DNA from: Hemileia vastatrix
Taxonomy: Eukaryota > Basidiomycota > Pucciniomycetes > Pucciniales > Zaghouaniaceae
Direction: 5' to 3'
NCBI GenBank assembly: GCA_030280995.1
Contig: JASXTE010000015.1
Span: forward strand, 3,769,001 to 3,833,000
Length of the DNA stretch: 64,000 bases
Both the position numbers and the translations under genes were made by a program. Below, piece after piece: positions 1 through 9,947 of the stretch (position 1 is its first letter; each line of letters starts with the position of its first letter). The notes below the pieces were generated by a model, which was not told the origin of the DNA, did no database searches, and saw only the letters and a list, made by a program, of their open reading frames with translations.

Positions 1-2101
1 GTAAAATATCGGACTGAACTTATCTCAGCCGTCCTCCACCACTATTTACAGCTGTCTGAATCAGAAATCCTCACCTTATTTGCTTCAAATCATATCGATT
101 ATGGGCCAATCATTTGGGCTGCTTTTCGTCTAGGTGCTATAATATCTTGCAGTAATCCGAGCTATTCAGAAGAAGAACTAATTTATCAACTGAATGAAAT
201 TAAAAAATCCTTCAAGTTGAAAATTTTGGTAACAGACTTGAAGGGATTACCAATTGCAATTTCAGCTGCAAAAGCAGTTGGTTTACCTACTCAAGCCATT
301 ATCTTGCTGGCGGATCACAAACCCTCAAATACATCTTACCAAATTAAAACGCTGAACGAGCTTTTAGCAGAATATGCAAACCAACTTATTATCCCGAAGC
401 CTTTTCACTTGCGACCCGGCGAGGCACGATCCAAATTAGCATTCCTTTCATTTTCTAGTGGAACAACTGGGCTACCTAAGGTAGTTTGTATATCACATTA
501 CTCAATTATCTCGAACATCATTATATATTCTAGACAGAGACATAGTGATGGAACCGGAAAGCGTGCACTAGCGGTTTTACCACTTTATCATATCTGTAAA
601 TTATTTTGTTGTTTCTTTATCAACACTAAAAAGCTTCTGTGAATACTAACTAGGCCATTGTGTATTTCTTTACAATATATTTTCATTATTTATGTTTTAC
701 TTAGACGGTATGGTTCTAACTTTACATGGTAACCTTTATAGAAACTTTACTGTCATTATCATTCGTGAATTTATTTTTCAAGATGTGCTCGATTGCATTA
801 TCAAATATGATGTCTCGCATCTTTTTCTTGTACCTCCAAGTAAGTTTCCTGATACACTTATTCATTATCGAATATGATCAGTTTATGCAACCAAAATAGC
901 ATTATGCTGATATCATTGTATCTTGCACTTGTGTTCACACAGTGGTAATTTTACTCTCTAAACATCCCGAGGTAATTTCTCGACTTTCCCAGCTTCAATT
1001 AATCATAAAAGAGGTCATGTGTGGTGCAGCAACGTTAGCCCATTTGCTAAGTGAAAAATATACTTAACTAAGAACTATATTTGCTAAAAAAATTTGATTG
1101 GCTAGAGTCACACAAGAATTGGTAAATAACTTCCTAAGGCGCTTCCCTCATAGCCATATTTTTCAAGGTTGTAGGTGTATTTTGGAATTGATGTATTAAA
1201 ACAGCAAAAAATTGATTGAAATGTTCCTGTTGGAGTAATCATGTAGATGGTATGACAGAAACAGCCACATTAGTCACAATGGCCCCCAAAATGAATGGAA
1301 ATCCGCCTGGTTCTTCTGCTGGAGTACCTAGCCCAAATGTCGAGATAAAAATAGTCAATCATGAAACAGGGAAATTTGCATCTTTTAATGATTTGGGGGA
1401 GCTATGGGTGCGGAGCCCATCGAATGCAGTAAGTAAAATATATTATATTTCATTAAAAATAGAGCGTTCAATCTATTTGGGCAATTTAAACTAGATGGGT
1501 TACCTCTCCGATCACGCTGCCACGCAAGCAACCTTTGATCAAGATGGGTTTGTACACACTGGTGACGTTGGTTACATCGATGCGAATGGATGGCAAGTAC
1601 TATTAAAATATTTTCTTTCATTATATTAATTACATAAAAACAACGACTTACAAATCGTGCTTAGGTTATACGTAATAGATCGAATCAAAGATATGATCAA
1701 AGTTGGAGGATTTCCGGTTTCACCTGCAGAACTAGAAGGACACTTGTTGAATCACCCGCAAGTGATAGATGCTTGCGTAATAGGAATACCAGATAGTTTT
1801 TTTGGAGAAAAACCAAGAGCGTACATTGTTGTTCAAGAAAAAGAAAAAGGTACGGAATGTTTGAAGGAAGAATTGCATCAGTTTGTGAAGGACAACAAAG
1901 TTAAGTACAAGTGGCTGACCGGTGGAATTGAATTTGTGTAAGAATTTTTGAACTCATTCTGATCTGTTTTCACACTTGAAAGAGATAAACATTGATTAAA
2001 AAATTTCCAGAAATGAAATTCCAAAAAACGCCAGCGGAAAAATTCTCAGGCGAATCCTGAAAGATAAACCCAAGAAATTCCATGTTAAAGCCAATTTGTG
2101 A
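1..2101 (+). CDS. AMP-binding acyl-CoA synthetase, 4-coumarate-CoA ligase-like (5' partial, eight exons)
   Basis: ANL-family adenylating enzyme that activates a carboxylic acid with ATP and transfers it to CoA. Seen exons: 1-595, 705-839, 943-1050, 1108-1167, 1247-1428, 1495-1592, 1665-1937, 2011-2101; together they give 513 codons in one open frame. Motifs in order: phosphate loop [11 protein letters not shown] (exon 1), PLYHIYGM across intron 1, SKHPEV and GAATLAHL (exon 3), GMTETA (exon 5), [14 protein letters not shown] with the ribose-binding Asp (exon 6), [10 protein letters not shown] hinge and FPVSPAELE (exon 7), and [11 protein letters not shown] with the catalytic Lys (exon 8). The frame is open from base 1, so about 30-50 N-terminal residues lie outside the window. 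The C-terminus ends KANL, not a clear SKL-type peroxisome signal. The acid substrate cannot be told from sequence. Intron ends at 1051-1107 and 1168-1246 are the least certain; the latter gives FQDGMTE where the family usually has QGYGMTE. Confidence 0.88.
1593..1664 (+). other. GC-AG intron in the acyl-CoA synthetase gene
   Basis: This 72-bp intron begins GCAAGT and ends TTAG. Splicing here joins the codons for Gly-Trp (exon 6, ...NGW) to LYVIDRIKD (exon 7), exactly the spacing expected between the A8 and A10 motifs of the family. Using the GT four bases further on (caa/gtacta) shifts the frame. GC donors are a known minor class and normally need a strong match to the rest of the donor consensus, which is present. 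Confidence 0.75.
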
Positions 2102-2519
2102 CTTTCAGGATACTTTATTACCTGAGGCAACAACATTGAATGAGACAATCTTAATTTCTGTAGAAGCCCAAGACAGGAAATCACGTTCAACTTGCTTCTC
2201 ATTTCAATTTCAATGAATGTATATATAAAATTAACGAGTATTACTATTTTTGAGTTTACGTTTAAAACAGAATGAAAAATTAAAAAAGGGATATATTTCT
2301 AGTTGTTATATTGTAGTTGAAGTTTGATTGTGTCGTGATGAGTTAAATAACTTTAACCAATAATAACATTCAAAATCTTGAAAGAGTATCACTCTACAGA
2401 TAAGGAAGCTTAATGCAAATGCCCGACATAACGAGTTGATTTGGCCCATTACAGTGCTGTGGATGACCAATGAACAAATAAAACAAATTTTATCAATATA
2501 CAGCCATATTAGAAATGGT

Positions 2520-2710
2520 TTGTGCAAAATAAGAATTTTGGACGGAGTCACCCAGCACTTTTGACGCAAAAGTCTGACATATCCTGTCAGATTATTGTCA
2601 AAAAAAACTTAAAACTTGTACGAAAACATTGACAATTTGTCAGTAGTGCCAGTTCTTGTCGGATTTTTGCACTAAAAGTGCTGGGTAACTCTGCCCACAA
2701 TTTTTGTTTT
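2520..2710. repeat. Inner foldback repeat 1 (arms about 45 bp)
   Basis: The left arm at about 2520-2568 contains GAGTCACCCAGCACTTTTG. The right arm at about 2656-2712 is its imperfect inverse complement, reading GAGTTACCCAGCACTTTTA on the minus strand. The loop holds a smaller palindrome around TCTGACATATCCTGTCAGA. It shares the CCCAGCA core with inner foldback 2, so the two are probably related insertions. Confidence 0.6.
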
Positions 2711-2712
2711 TG

Positions 2713-2878
2713 TACAGCTAGATTGAAAATGATTGGTGCAGTTTTCGACAGTTATGCCCAACTTACCCAGCATTTTCCCTCATTATTTCATCCCGCTAGC
2801 CTGCTTCCCGCCAAAAATGCTGGGTATGTTGAGCAAAATTTTGAAAAGCTGCACCAACCTTTTTCAATTTAGCTGTAC
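2713..2878. repeat. Inner foldback repeat 2 (arms about 62 bp)
   Basis: The arm TACAGCTAGATTGAAAATG (from 2713) runs through GGTGCAG to CCCAGCATTTT at about 2775. It is mirrored by 2813-2878, which reads TACAGCTAAATTGAAAAAG on the opposite strand. The central spacer is under 40 bases, so single-stranded DNA or RNA would fold into a long hairpin. Confidence 0.65.
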
Positions 2879-3529
2879 AAACGGTTTCTAATATAGCTGT
2901 ACTTCATGCTAAAGATTTTGAAGATAGATTCTATATGAGGAAAAATGACTCGTATAGTCGGGTAAAACCTGAAAAGAAAAAAAGGGAAAGAAACAAAATG
3001 TGACAGACATAAATGCTAAAGCCAAATATGGAGAAAAATATCAAGTAAAAAAAGGAAATTAAATACCATGAAAGTGGTTAAATAATTATAAGATAATAAA
3101 AAGTGACTAGTGGAAAGTGGAAACTGGAAATGAAAAAAATTAGACATTATGGGCTTTTATAATGATCAACTAGTTATAAGTTACAACATCAATATGAGGA
3201 CGCAAATGCTTATGAGCCATTAGGGGGTGTCAGTTCTGGCAAATCCGCACTTACAAATCCGCACTTAAATTTGACCAAATCCGCACTTAAATAAGTCCGG
3301 ATTTCCAAAACACACTAGCCCCAATACTGGTGGATTTCAAAATGAAATAAGTCACTTATTTCACTCAAATCCGCACTTTCTCAACCAAAAGTGCTGATTT
3401 CACCATCAAGTCCCATTTCACTGATTTGTCAGCATCATCCCATTCATACGCAGCACTCCGCAGCATAACACTTCATAACTCAAAACATCGTACATCACTT
3501 ACATCTTCATATCATATCATATAAGAGTT

Positions 3530-4170
3530 ATGCCTTCCTCACTTTCAAATCGTGATAAATTACATAAAGCAATGACTTTCATGGCTCTTGAACTGCTCTT
3601 GGACTCTGATTGCAATTCTGATTCTGATCTAGAAGAAGATTTTGTCTTTTTATCAAAAATGGCCACGAAAAGTTACCTTCTTCCCAGAAAGCCTCAAGTA
3701 CTTCATACCCCCAAGTACACCATCCAAACACTTCTTAAACTATCTACACCCAGTTTTAGACAGCTGTTCAGGACTTCTCAGGAATGTTTCCTTAAATTTC
3801 TTGAGCTTATTCAGGATCATCCCATATTTCACAATAATTCTCAAAAAGAACAACAACATCCTTCAATTCAATTGGCCATCACACTATGTCATTTGGGTTC
3901 AAATGGTAATGGAGCCGCTTTGAAATGTTTAGAAAATGTATTTGATTTAGGGTATGGTTCAGTTAACACTTATACCAAACAATGTATCACTGCCATCAAC
4001 TCCTTGTAATCTCAACTTCTCACCTGGCCAACAAAAGAAGAGCAACTTGAATCATCTCAGGTTATGCAAGCAGAGGGCTTCCCAGGATGTATTGGTTTTG
4101 TTGATGGTACTGCTATTCCTTTGAGCCAGAAACCTGCTCAAGGTTGAAACAATTACTTTCACATTCTTGT
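3530..4170 (+). pseudogene. Harbinger (DDE_Tnp_4 type) transposase, N-terminal half, truncated
   Basis: The frame opens at ATG 3530 with an acidic N-terminus and a helical region (KYTIQTLLKLSTPSFRQLF), then LAITLCHLGSNGNGAA and FDLGYGSVNTYTKQCI, the helix-turn-helix-like region before the catalytic core. A TAA at 4007-4009 interrupts it. The same frame then continues as WPTKEEQLESSQ and GFPGCIGFVDGTAIPL, which carries the first catalytic Asp of the DDE triad in the family-typical GFVDGT setting. A TGA follows at QG*NNYFH, and homology stops near 4170 where the minisatellite begins. The second Asp and the Glu/Asp of the triad are absent from this copy. It is convergent with the oxygenase pseudogene downstream. 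Confidence 0.8.
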
Positions 4171-4370
4171 CAAAAATTTTCACCAAAATATTTACAAGTC
4201 AAAAAAATTCCATATCTGTTTTAAAAAATTTGCAATACTCTCCCCTGCATTTTATTGAAGCAAGGGGTGGATATCACCAAAATTTTTCTAAGTCATCAAT
4301 GTCACATGTCAGATTTGAAAATTTGGCAATACCCCCCCCCTGCATTTTATTGAAGTAAGTGGTGGAAGTC
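4171..4370. repeat. Minisatellite, about 90-bp unit, two copies in Harb-A
   Basis: Units contain GGTATCACCAAAATTTT-like starts (varying as GGATATCACC), TTTGAAAATTTGGCAATA, a C-run and CTGCATTTTATTGAAG. The same unit occurs about four to five times at 33240-33660 in Harb-B, immediately before the homologous oxygenase gene. It marks the left edge of the segment shared by Harb-A and Harb-B. Confidence 0.7.
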
Positions 4371-4663
4371 ATCTAAATTTAATATAATTACATAAATTAT
4401 TAAATAAATATCTAATATATATCAATTTCCCTAGTTTAAAGTAATGACAATCCCTCAGCCAAAATGCAGATCAAATCTAGAAACAAAAGTTTGGGACTTT
4501 CCACAGGTATAGGCTAGAGGAACCCCATGAAACAAATAAATGTTATCATGATTACCATTTATACAACACAAGGTCATGGGCCCATTACTTTAGTTGAGGA
4601 AATTGATACATAAAAAATATTTATTAAAAATTTACAAAAAATATAAAATTTTTGATGACAACT

Positions 4664-5332
4664 CTAATCCCCATACTTTTTGGATCTAAATAAAGTTTTT
4701 TTAAATCGATTAACTTTACCTTCTTTTATTACCTTATTGATTCTTTGAATCAACTTATGACTGATTTGAAATGAGCAACCAAAATGTGTTAAATCTTGAC
4801 AGGATTCCAAACCAGGAGGAGCTTTGGTTGTTTGATGATTATCCTTAGAAGAATTCCAAATAGTTTTGATGATACCATTTCCCACACCAAAATCAATGAT
4901 GCACCAGTGGTCTGGAAAATATAAACCATTTCATTTGATTTTAGCTGGAGATGGTATTGTTTGGCCAGTAATCGGTTTGATATATGAGAATATACCAAAA
5001 GTAAGAAAATTGGTGTCCTTGGTATCGGTGTGAATTTTATTGTGAAATCCAGAATGAGTGATAATAACATTAGAAAATAAAAGATATTCATGGCTGATAT
5101 CTTCCCATTCGGAGTCACACCAATTCGGTATTCCTACTTTGGCTGCAGGTTCATGATTTTTTTCAAATGCTTTATTACAGTGCTTTTTGAGTCGGAGAGC
5201 AAGAAAAGAGTTTAAGGAAGGTAGAGTGTCCCATAAGCAAAATTCTTCATCTTTTTGAGCTTTAGTGATATTCTTGAGCAACGGATACATGCCTAGATAA
5301 TAATCATATAAGAGTTTCAGAATCCTTATCCT
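4664..5332 (-). pseudogene. TET/JBP-like 2OG-Fe(II) oxygenase in Harb-A (one nonsense codon)
   Basis: Enzymes of this family oxidise methylated or modified bases in DNA with Fe(II) and 2-oxoglutarate. The likely last exon starts at 5332 after a TTTAG acceptor and runs in one frame: MYPLLKNITKAQ, then SEWEDISHEYLLFSNVII, then HSGFHNKIHTDTKD, whose H-x-D is the expected iron-binding pair, then FLTFGIFSYIKPITG. After a TGA that is GGA in the Harb-B copy come YFPDH, CIIDFG, IIKTIW, DNHQTTKAPP with a candidate distal iron His, and FGCSFQIS. The order of blocks (GFHN-H-x-D, TFGIF, YFP, IDF, H, GCSFQI) fits the Tet-like domain reported as expanded in basidiomycetes. Upstream exons were not resolved. 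Family assignment is from motif layout only. Confidence 0.62.
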
Positions 5333-5379
5333 CTAAATATGCAATATAAAAATGTGAAATAAGACAAGTGAAATTTGGA

Positions 5380-5640
5380 AAAAAGGCTCAACTTCAAAGG
5401 TCAAAATCTCAGCAACCACTGAACCTAATTCAAACCTGTTTGTGGGAAATAAAAGATATTCTTTAGTAGAATCTTCAGTTAAAGGACATGTGATTTAAAT
5501 AAAACTAACCCTAATTTGTTACATAAAAAATGAAATAAAAATTTAAATTGGGAAAAAAAAGGCTCAACTTTAACAGTCAATATCTCAGCAACCACTGAAT
5601 CAAATTCAAATCTGTTTGTGGGAAATGAAAGGTAGCCTTC
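5380..5640. repeat. Tandem duplication (about 177-bp period) behind the Harb-A oxygenase gene
   Basis: Two units each contain AAAAAGGCTCAACTT, ATCTCAGCAACCACTGAA and TGTTTGTGGGAAAT. The same pair is present in Harb-B at 34685-34960. On the minus strand it lies upstream of the oxygenase exon, so it may sit in an intron or promoter; nothing in it looks coding. Confidence 0.7.
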
Positions 5641-6582
5641 AGGAGAATCTTCAGTAAAAAGAACATTAGATTTGAATAAACCTAACCCTAATTCCGAGTC
5701 TGATTTTCAAAATTTTACAAAAACTTGAAAAGTGGTAATGAAGATGAGATCAAAAGGAGTTTTATAAGTTCACTGTTATCCAGATAAGAGTCATACATAT
5801 ATTTAAGTATGAACTTTTCATAAATGGAATGAGATATCATATAGGCATGAAAAAAAGGAGATGAAACTTACCTTGATTGAAAATTAGGAAAAATAGAGTG
5901 AGAAAGATTGATGTTGGAATTGTGGGGAAATTGAATATGGAGTAAGTGAAATGCATAAAGAATGTGCAATGTATGTGTTTCAATGAAATGGAGCCAAAAA
6001 AAAGTGATATAAGGGAAAGGGGGGATAATGACCATGCCAAGGAGGGATGAAGAGTAGGGTGATGGAGCTAAAAAAGAAAGTAAAGAGGGAGAGAAAAAAA
6101 AGGTTAATTATACCATTGAAATCCAAAATAACCACTTACAAAAAAAATTTAGATAAGAAAAATAAAATAAACAGAAAAAAACAAAAAAAATTATAATTAG
6201 TAATCAAAAAATCAAAAAAAAAGAATAAAGTGACTTACCTGGAGAGATGAGATGACAAAATGAATGAAACCAAATTGTTTGAGGGATGTTGGAGGAGAAT
6301 AGGAAAAGGATATGAGGGATGAATGAAAAAAAAAATCACTGACAAAATATGCGATTTCAGAAAATATGCGATTTCATGTTGAGCTGGTGAAAGAAAACCA
6401 ATGAGCCATCCAAAAAAAAAATTTTCACCGTAAATTCCAAAAAAAATGAATATGCAACAAACCAAAATACCAACCCAAGTGAATGAAGTACACAAAGAGG
6501 ACATTTGGAGAGTACAAAATGGTATAGGAAAGAAAGGGATGATGTGGCCAACATGTGGTTTTGAAAAAAAAAATCACAAAAA

Positions 6583-6613
6583 AAGTGCTGATTTGAGGTC
6601 AGAACTGACACCC
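6583..6613. repeat. Internal Harbinger right-end-like sequence 1
   Basis: AAGTGCTGATTTGAGGTCAG followed by AACTGACACCC closely resembles the true right terminus at 6966. It looks like a fossil or duplicated end inside Harb-A. Confidence 0.6.
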
Positions 6614-6822
6614 ATAGAAAAAAGATTAAGAAGTAGAAGAAATAAGTAAAAAAGAATGTAAACATGCCTGGTCAAAATATTGAAAATTTCAGGAAGGGGT
6701 GTGTGCCGAGGATTGATGGGTAGGTAGCGAGGAAGGTCAGTGTGTCACATGTGACAGGGATGGGGTAAGAAAGGAAGGGATGTTTTGTGGCCAAAATGTG
6801 GTTGTGAAAAAAAACTGGAAAA

Positions 6823-6853
6823 AAGTGCTGATTTGAGGTCATAACTGACACCC
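6823..6853. repeat. Internal Harbinger right-end-like sequence 2
   Basis: AAGTGCTGATTTGAGGTCAT followed by AACTGACACCC, 240 bp after the previous copy and 113 bp before the real terminus. Three right ends in series suggest nested insertion of a related MITE or repeated duplication of the end. Confidence 0.6.
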
Positions 6854-6977
6854 TTTTTTGAAATAAGTGACTTTTTTGCAAAATTCAAGTGCTGATTTGT
6901 AAGTGCTGATTTGGTTTGAAATCCGCACTTAAGTTAAGTGTGGATTTGCCAGAACTGACACCCCCTATTATATAGGC

Positions 6978-7333
6978 AAGTGTAACAAAGTGTTACAGAT
7001 TACGCGTTATGGGTTGGTAGTTATTATGATTGATAGCAATATAGTAAGGATCAATAAGATATATACAAGGGAAAATATTGTTAAATAGAATTCTAAGCAT
7101 TTTTAGTGATCAAATAGATCTTATTAGTTACAATTTCAATATGAACTGGCAAATGCTTATGAGCCAACCTAGCAGTTGGAATGACAAGGATTATTCATAT
7201 AGATGATGAGAGAGAAGTAGTAAAAAATACTTATCAGCAATTGCAATAGAGTGTTACAGACAACATGTAATGGGTTAGTGGTAATTGTGACTGATAGAAA
7301 TATAGTAAGGATAAATGGAGATAGAAAATTGAT
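6978..7333. repeat. Degenerate direct repeat at the Harb-A target site
   Basis: AGTGTTACAGA, GGGTTGGTAGTTATTATGAT, GATAGCAATATAGTAAGGAT at 6985-7050 recurs at 7252-7310 as AGTGTTACAGA, GGGTTAGTGGTAATTGTGAC, GATAGAAATATAGTAAGGAT. A second shared block, GCAAATGCTTATGAGCCA, occurs just left of Harb-A (about 3202-3219) and at about 7148-7165. Harb-A therefore landed in one unit of an older tandem repeat of roughly 265 bp. Confidence 0.6.
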
Positions 7334-7940
7334 GGTAGATTTATTTATATAATATTAATCATCATCTTCATTGTGTGACGTGGACGTATAACCTATCAGT
7401 AACACAGGTCATTCAGATTTTCAACATAGGCATATAATAGTATTATGATATTTTAAGAAAGCAGATGTAGACTATTTTTTTGAATTTATTTCTTACAATC
7501 TCACCTAGCTAGGAGCATGAATGCATGATTTAATAATAGGCTAGGTACAAGGTAATAAATTAGGTGACAGGGCAATTAACAGCATGACATGGGGAAGCCA
7601 GGACTCTTGAGGACACAGATGGGGTTGCCATAGGGGGGAAGGGGGTAGGTTGATCCTCAAGGGGTTGTGGTTTTGATGGGCAGTGTTTTCAAGAATATAA
7701 GGGGAGGGTAATTTCACAGCTGACCCAAGGTGAATTACCAAGCACAATCATTTAGATAATGGGGGGTTGGAAAAGTGGGGTGGATTTTTGTCAGCCAGTG
7801 ACTTATTTAAGATATATAAGGTGGACTGATTAAATTTTTTTACTCCATAATTAATTACTTAATTATTGAAATTAATAAAATATTATATAGTTAGTATTTT
7901 AATTTCATTAAGTAATTTATTATTTTCTCAAATTATTACT
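7334..7940. other. Intergenic DNA without recognisable genes
   Basis: AT-rich apart from a G-rich patch at 7600-7760. Reading frames here are short and lack codon structure or motifs. It ends at the AGGGGG terminus of Harb-C. Confidence 0.55.
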
Positions 7941-8270
7941 AGGGGGTATCAATGTTTACCAATCTGCAATTAAATTAATTGCTGATAAAAATCATTATAC
8001 CCCAATTATCTTCCACAATTATTTTTGCTAATAATTGGGTTATTAGACCTTTTACATGTCAATGTTCACCTCTATCTGACATTTTGATCATCAATTTTTC
8101 ATAACCACATCTTGGACAACTTTCTGGATATCCCAGGCTTCCTGCTTTGCTGCACACTCCCATCCTGTCTATTCATTCTATCTCCTCAGAACCACTCCCC
8201 ATCTCATCTGTTTTTTTCTTCTCCTTTTCACCTTCAAATATCTCAACATGCCTTGTTGTCATATATCTTC

Positions 8271-9446
8271 TGTCAGTTTATCTAGTGTTTAAGTATGATA
8301 TAAAAGTTTTTATTTATGGTCCTAGTACTTATTGATAAATAATTTAGTGATTAAACCTCAGGGGAAGACTAATAAAATAGTTATAATCAAATAAAACTCA
8401 CAATATTTGGACTTAAATGCGTGCTAGTGGTGAAAAATAGATAAATATAATATAGTTATAGCTTATATAAAGATAATATCAATTTACAATGGCTTTATAA
8501 TATATTTCTAAATGCTAATAATTGTATTGTAGTGTTTGTTTGAATTGTAGTAAGTGAATGATGTCCAATAACCGTCAAAATCCTCCCTTACTTATACCAA
8601 AATCCACTGGAGTGCACAGACCTTCAATCCAGATGATGTCACTGATATCCCCAGAAATTACAGCACTGTGAGGGCCCATCACCTCCCCATGGCGTCCACT
8701 TTAAGCAGATTCCACACCCAGACCTCCAGTAAGGACCCTCCATCACAATTAATGATAACACAGACCTATACCATAAATAAAAAATCCAGATAAAAGCGGA
8801 TACCATAAAGAAACAGGTAGAATAACTCATTCAAAGAGAATATAATGAAACCCAAAGCATATAAAGGAAACAAATGAAATGCCCAAGTCCCCAATAACAT
8901 CCCCAAGCATCCGTATTAACCCAACAATGACCTCCCAACCCATAAATCCGTGAATATCCATCCAAGGAAGCAGATTAAGTTGTCCAGACTGGGTGTATGC
9001 GCCTGAAATAGATGTTTATGCTTTTGTAGGCGTTGTGAGTCCACTGGATACGACCATATGACCTAAAATAAGCAGAAAAACAAAGGTTATAGGATATTAA
9101 GAGGCTAAAACCCACTTATACACCTAAATATACATAATATACTGCATATTTTACTGAATATGAGATTTATGTATATATATAAGCTTATGTATGTCAATAA
9201 TTACTTCATATCACTTAAGATAAGTATATTATGACTCCATTAACACCTTAATAAGTATTATTAGGCTATGGATAAGCTATTTAAACTACTATAATTTATA
9301 TAATAGAGTAATAATTATATATATATGTAATATAATTATATATATTATTATTTTAACCTTATTTTTAAGATATAAGCTTAATTTACTTAAGGTTATCTTA
9401 TTTTAAGTATAAGAAATACTCAGTCCTAGGGATATCTAGGCTTACA
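8271..9446. mobile_element. Solo LTR inside the Harb-C Myb-like gene (TSD TCTTC)
   Basis: Starts TGTCAGTTTATC and ends GGCTTACA, flanked by TCTTC at 8266-8270 and 9447-9451. The interrupted sequence rejoins to match the uninterrupted Harb-B gene. The 1176-bp body has no coding region. The TG...CA ends and 5-bp duplication identify an LTR left by recombination of a retrotransposon; the family is not otherwise seen in this window. Confidence 0.8.
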
Positions 9447-9947
9447 TCTTCTCAAAGGCAGACTTCCCCCATTTGTTCATCAAATCCCATTACTCCCTCT
9501 TTCCCCAGCTCAGCTGTGAAATCAAAGACTGTTCAACTAAAAAAAGATGATTGTCTCATACTTATCAACTGGCTAAACATAAAAAATAATTATTATTATT
9601 GTTTTTTTACTGAGAATGCAAATAAAGTAGGATGGCCCCTTGCATCAAAAGTCAACGGCTATCTTCTAATGGCCAATGATTTACAAAATAAGACAAAGGG
9701 AAGGATTGATCTTTTTTCTAAAGAGATTTCTGAACGTTTCAAGCATTACTGTGCCAAATACAAGAAGGCAAAGACACTTTCATTTTCTACTGGTTTTGGT
9801 ATTGCTGACATTGATATAAGTAAGGGCATAAAATTCATAGATGATAAACTTGAATACCTATGTCCATACTTTAAAGTGATGGATGCTATTTTTGGAGATC
9901 AAGCTGATGTTAATTCTGAAAAAATGTTGGAAGGTTAAGATTCTATC

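Larger units (their letters stand above)
2499..2901. repeat. Outer inverted repeat of a nested foldback (MITE-like) cluster
   Basis: The left arm TACAGCCATATTAGAAATGG (from 2499) is matched in inverse by the right arm ending at 2901, which reads TACAGCTATATTAGAAACCG on the other strand. The pair encloses two further inverted repeats. No coding capacity. This fits a small non-autonomous DNA transposon; the target duplication is not clear. Confidence 0.65.
2102..3221. other. Intergenic spacer downstream of the synthetase
   Basis: No gene is supported here. The first few hundred bases should hold the synthetase 3' UTR. Positions 2499-2901 are a cluster of foldback repeats (separate entries). 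From 2902 to 3221 the DNA is AT-rich and purine-rich with no recognisable coding signal; its last 50 bases resemble a segment at about 7120-7165, beyond Harb-A. Confidence 0.6.
3222..6966. mobile_element. Harb-A: Harbinger-type DNA transposon with TIRs and an ATT target duplication
   Basis: The left end AGGGGGTGTCAGTTCTGGCA (3222 on) is the exact inverse of the right end TGCCAGAACTGACACCCCCT, broken only by later mismatches further in. Both sides are flanked by ATT (3219-3221 and 6967-6969), the 3-bp duplication typical of the PIF/Harbinger superfamily. Subterminal AAATCCGCACTTA motifs are repeated at least four times inside the left end, and AAGTGCTGATTTG motifs inside the right. Cargo: a broken Harbinger transposase (+), a minisatellite, and a TET/JBP-like oxygenase pseudogene (-). 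The second half of the transposase is missing, so the copy is dead. Confidence 0.85.

Noticed and set aside
6235..6665. Minus-strand frames rich in Phe and Ile that look like membrane proteins
   Set aside because: They come from A-rich DNA read in reverse, overlap each other in different frames, and have no start or splice context. The Harb-B counterpart at 35524-35973 is largely the same artefact, except for the transposase tail.
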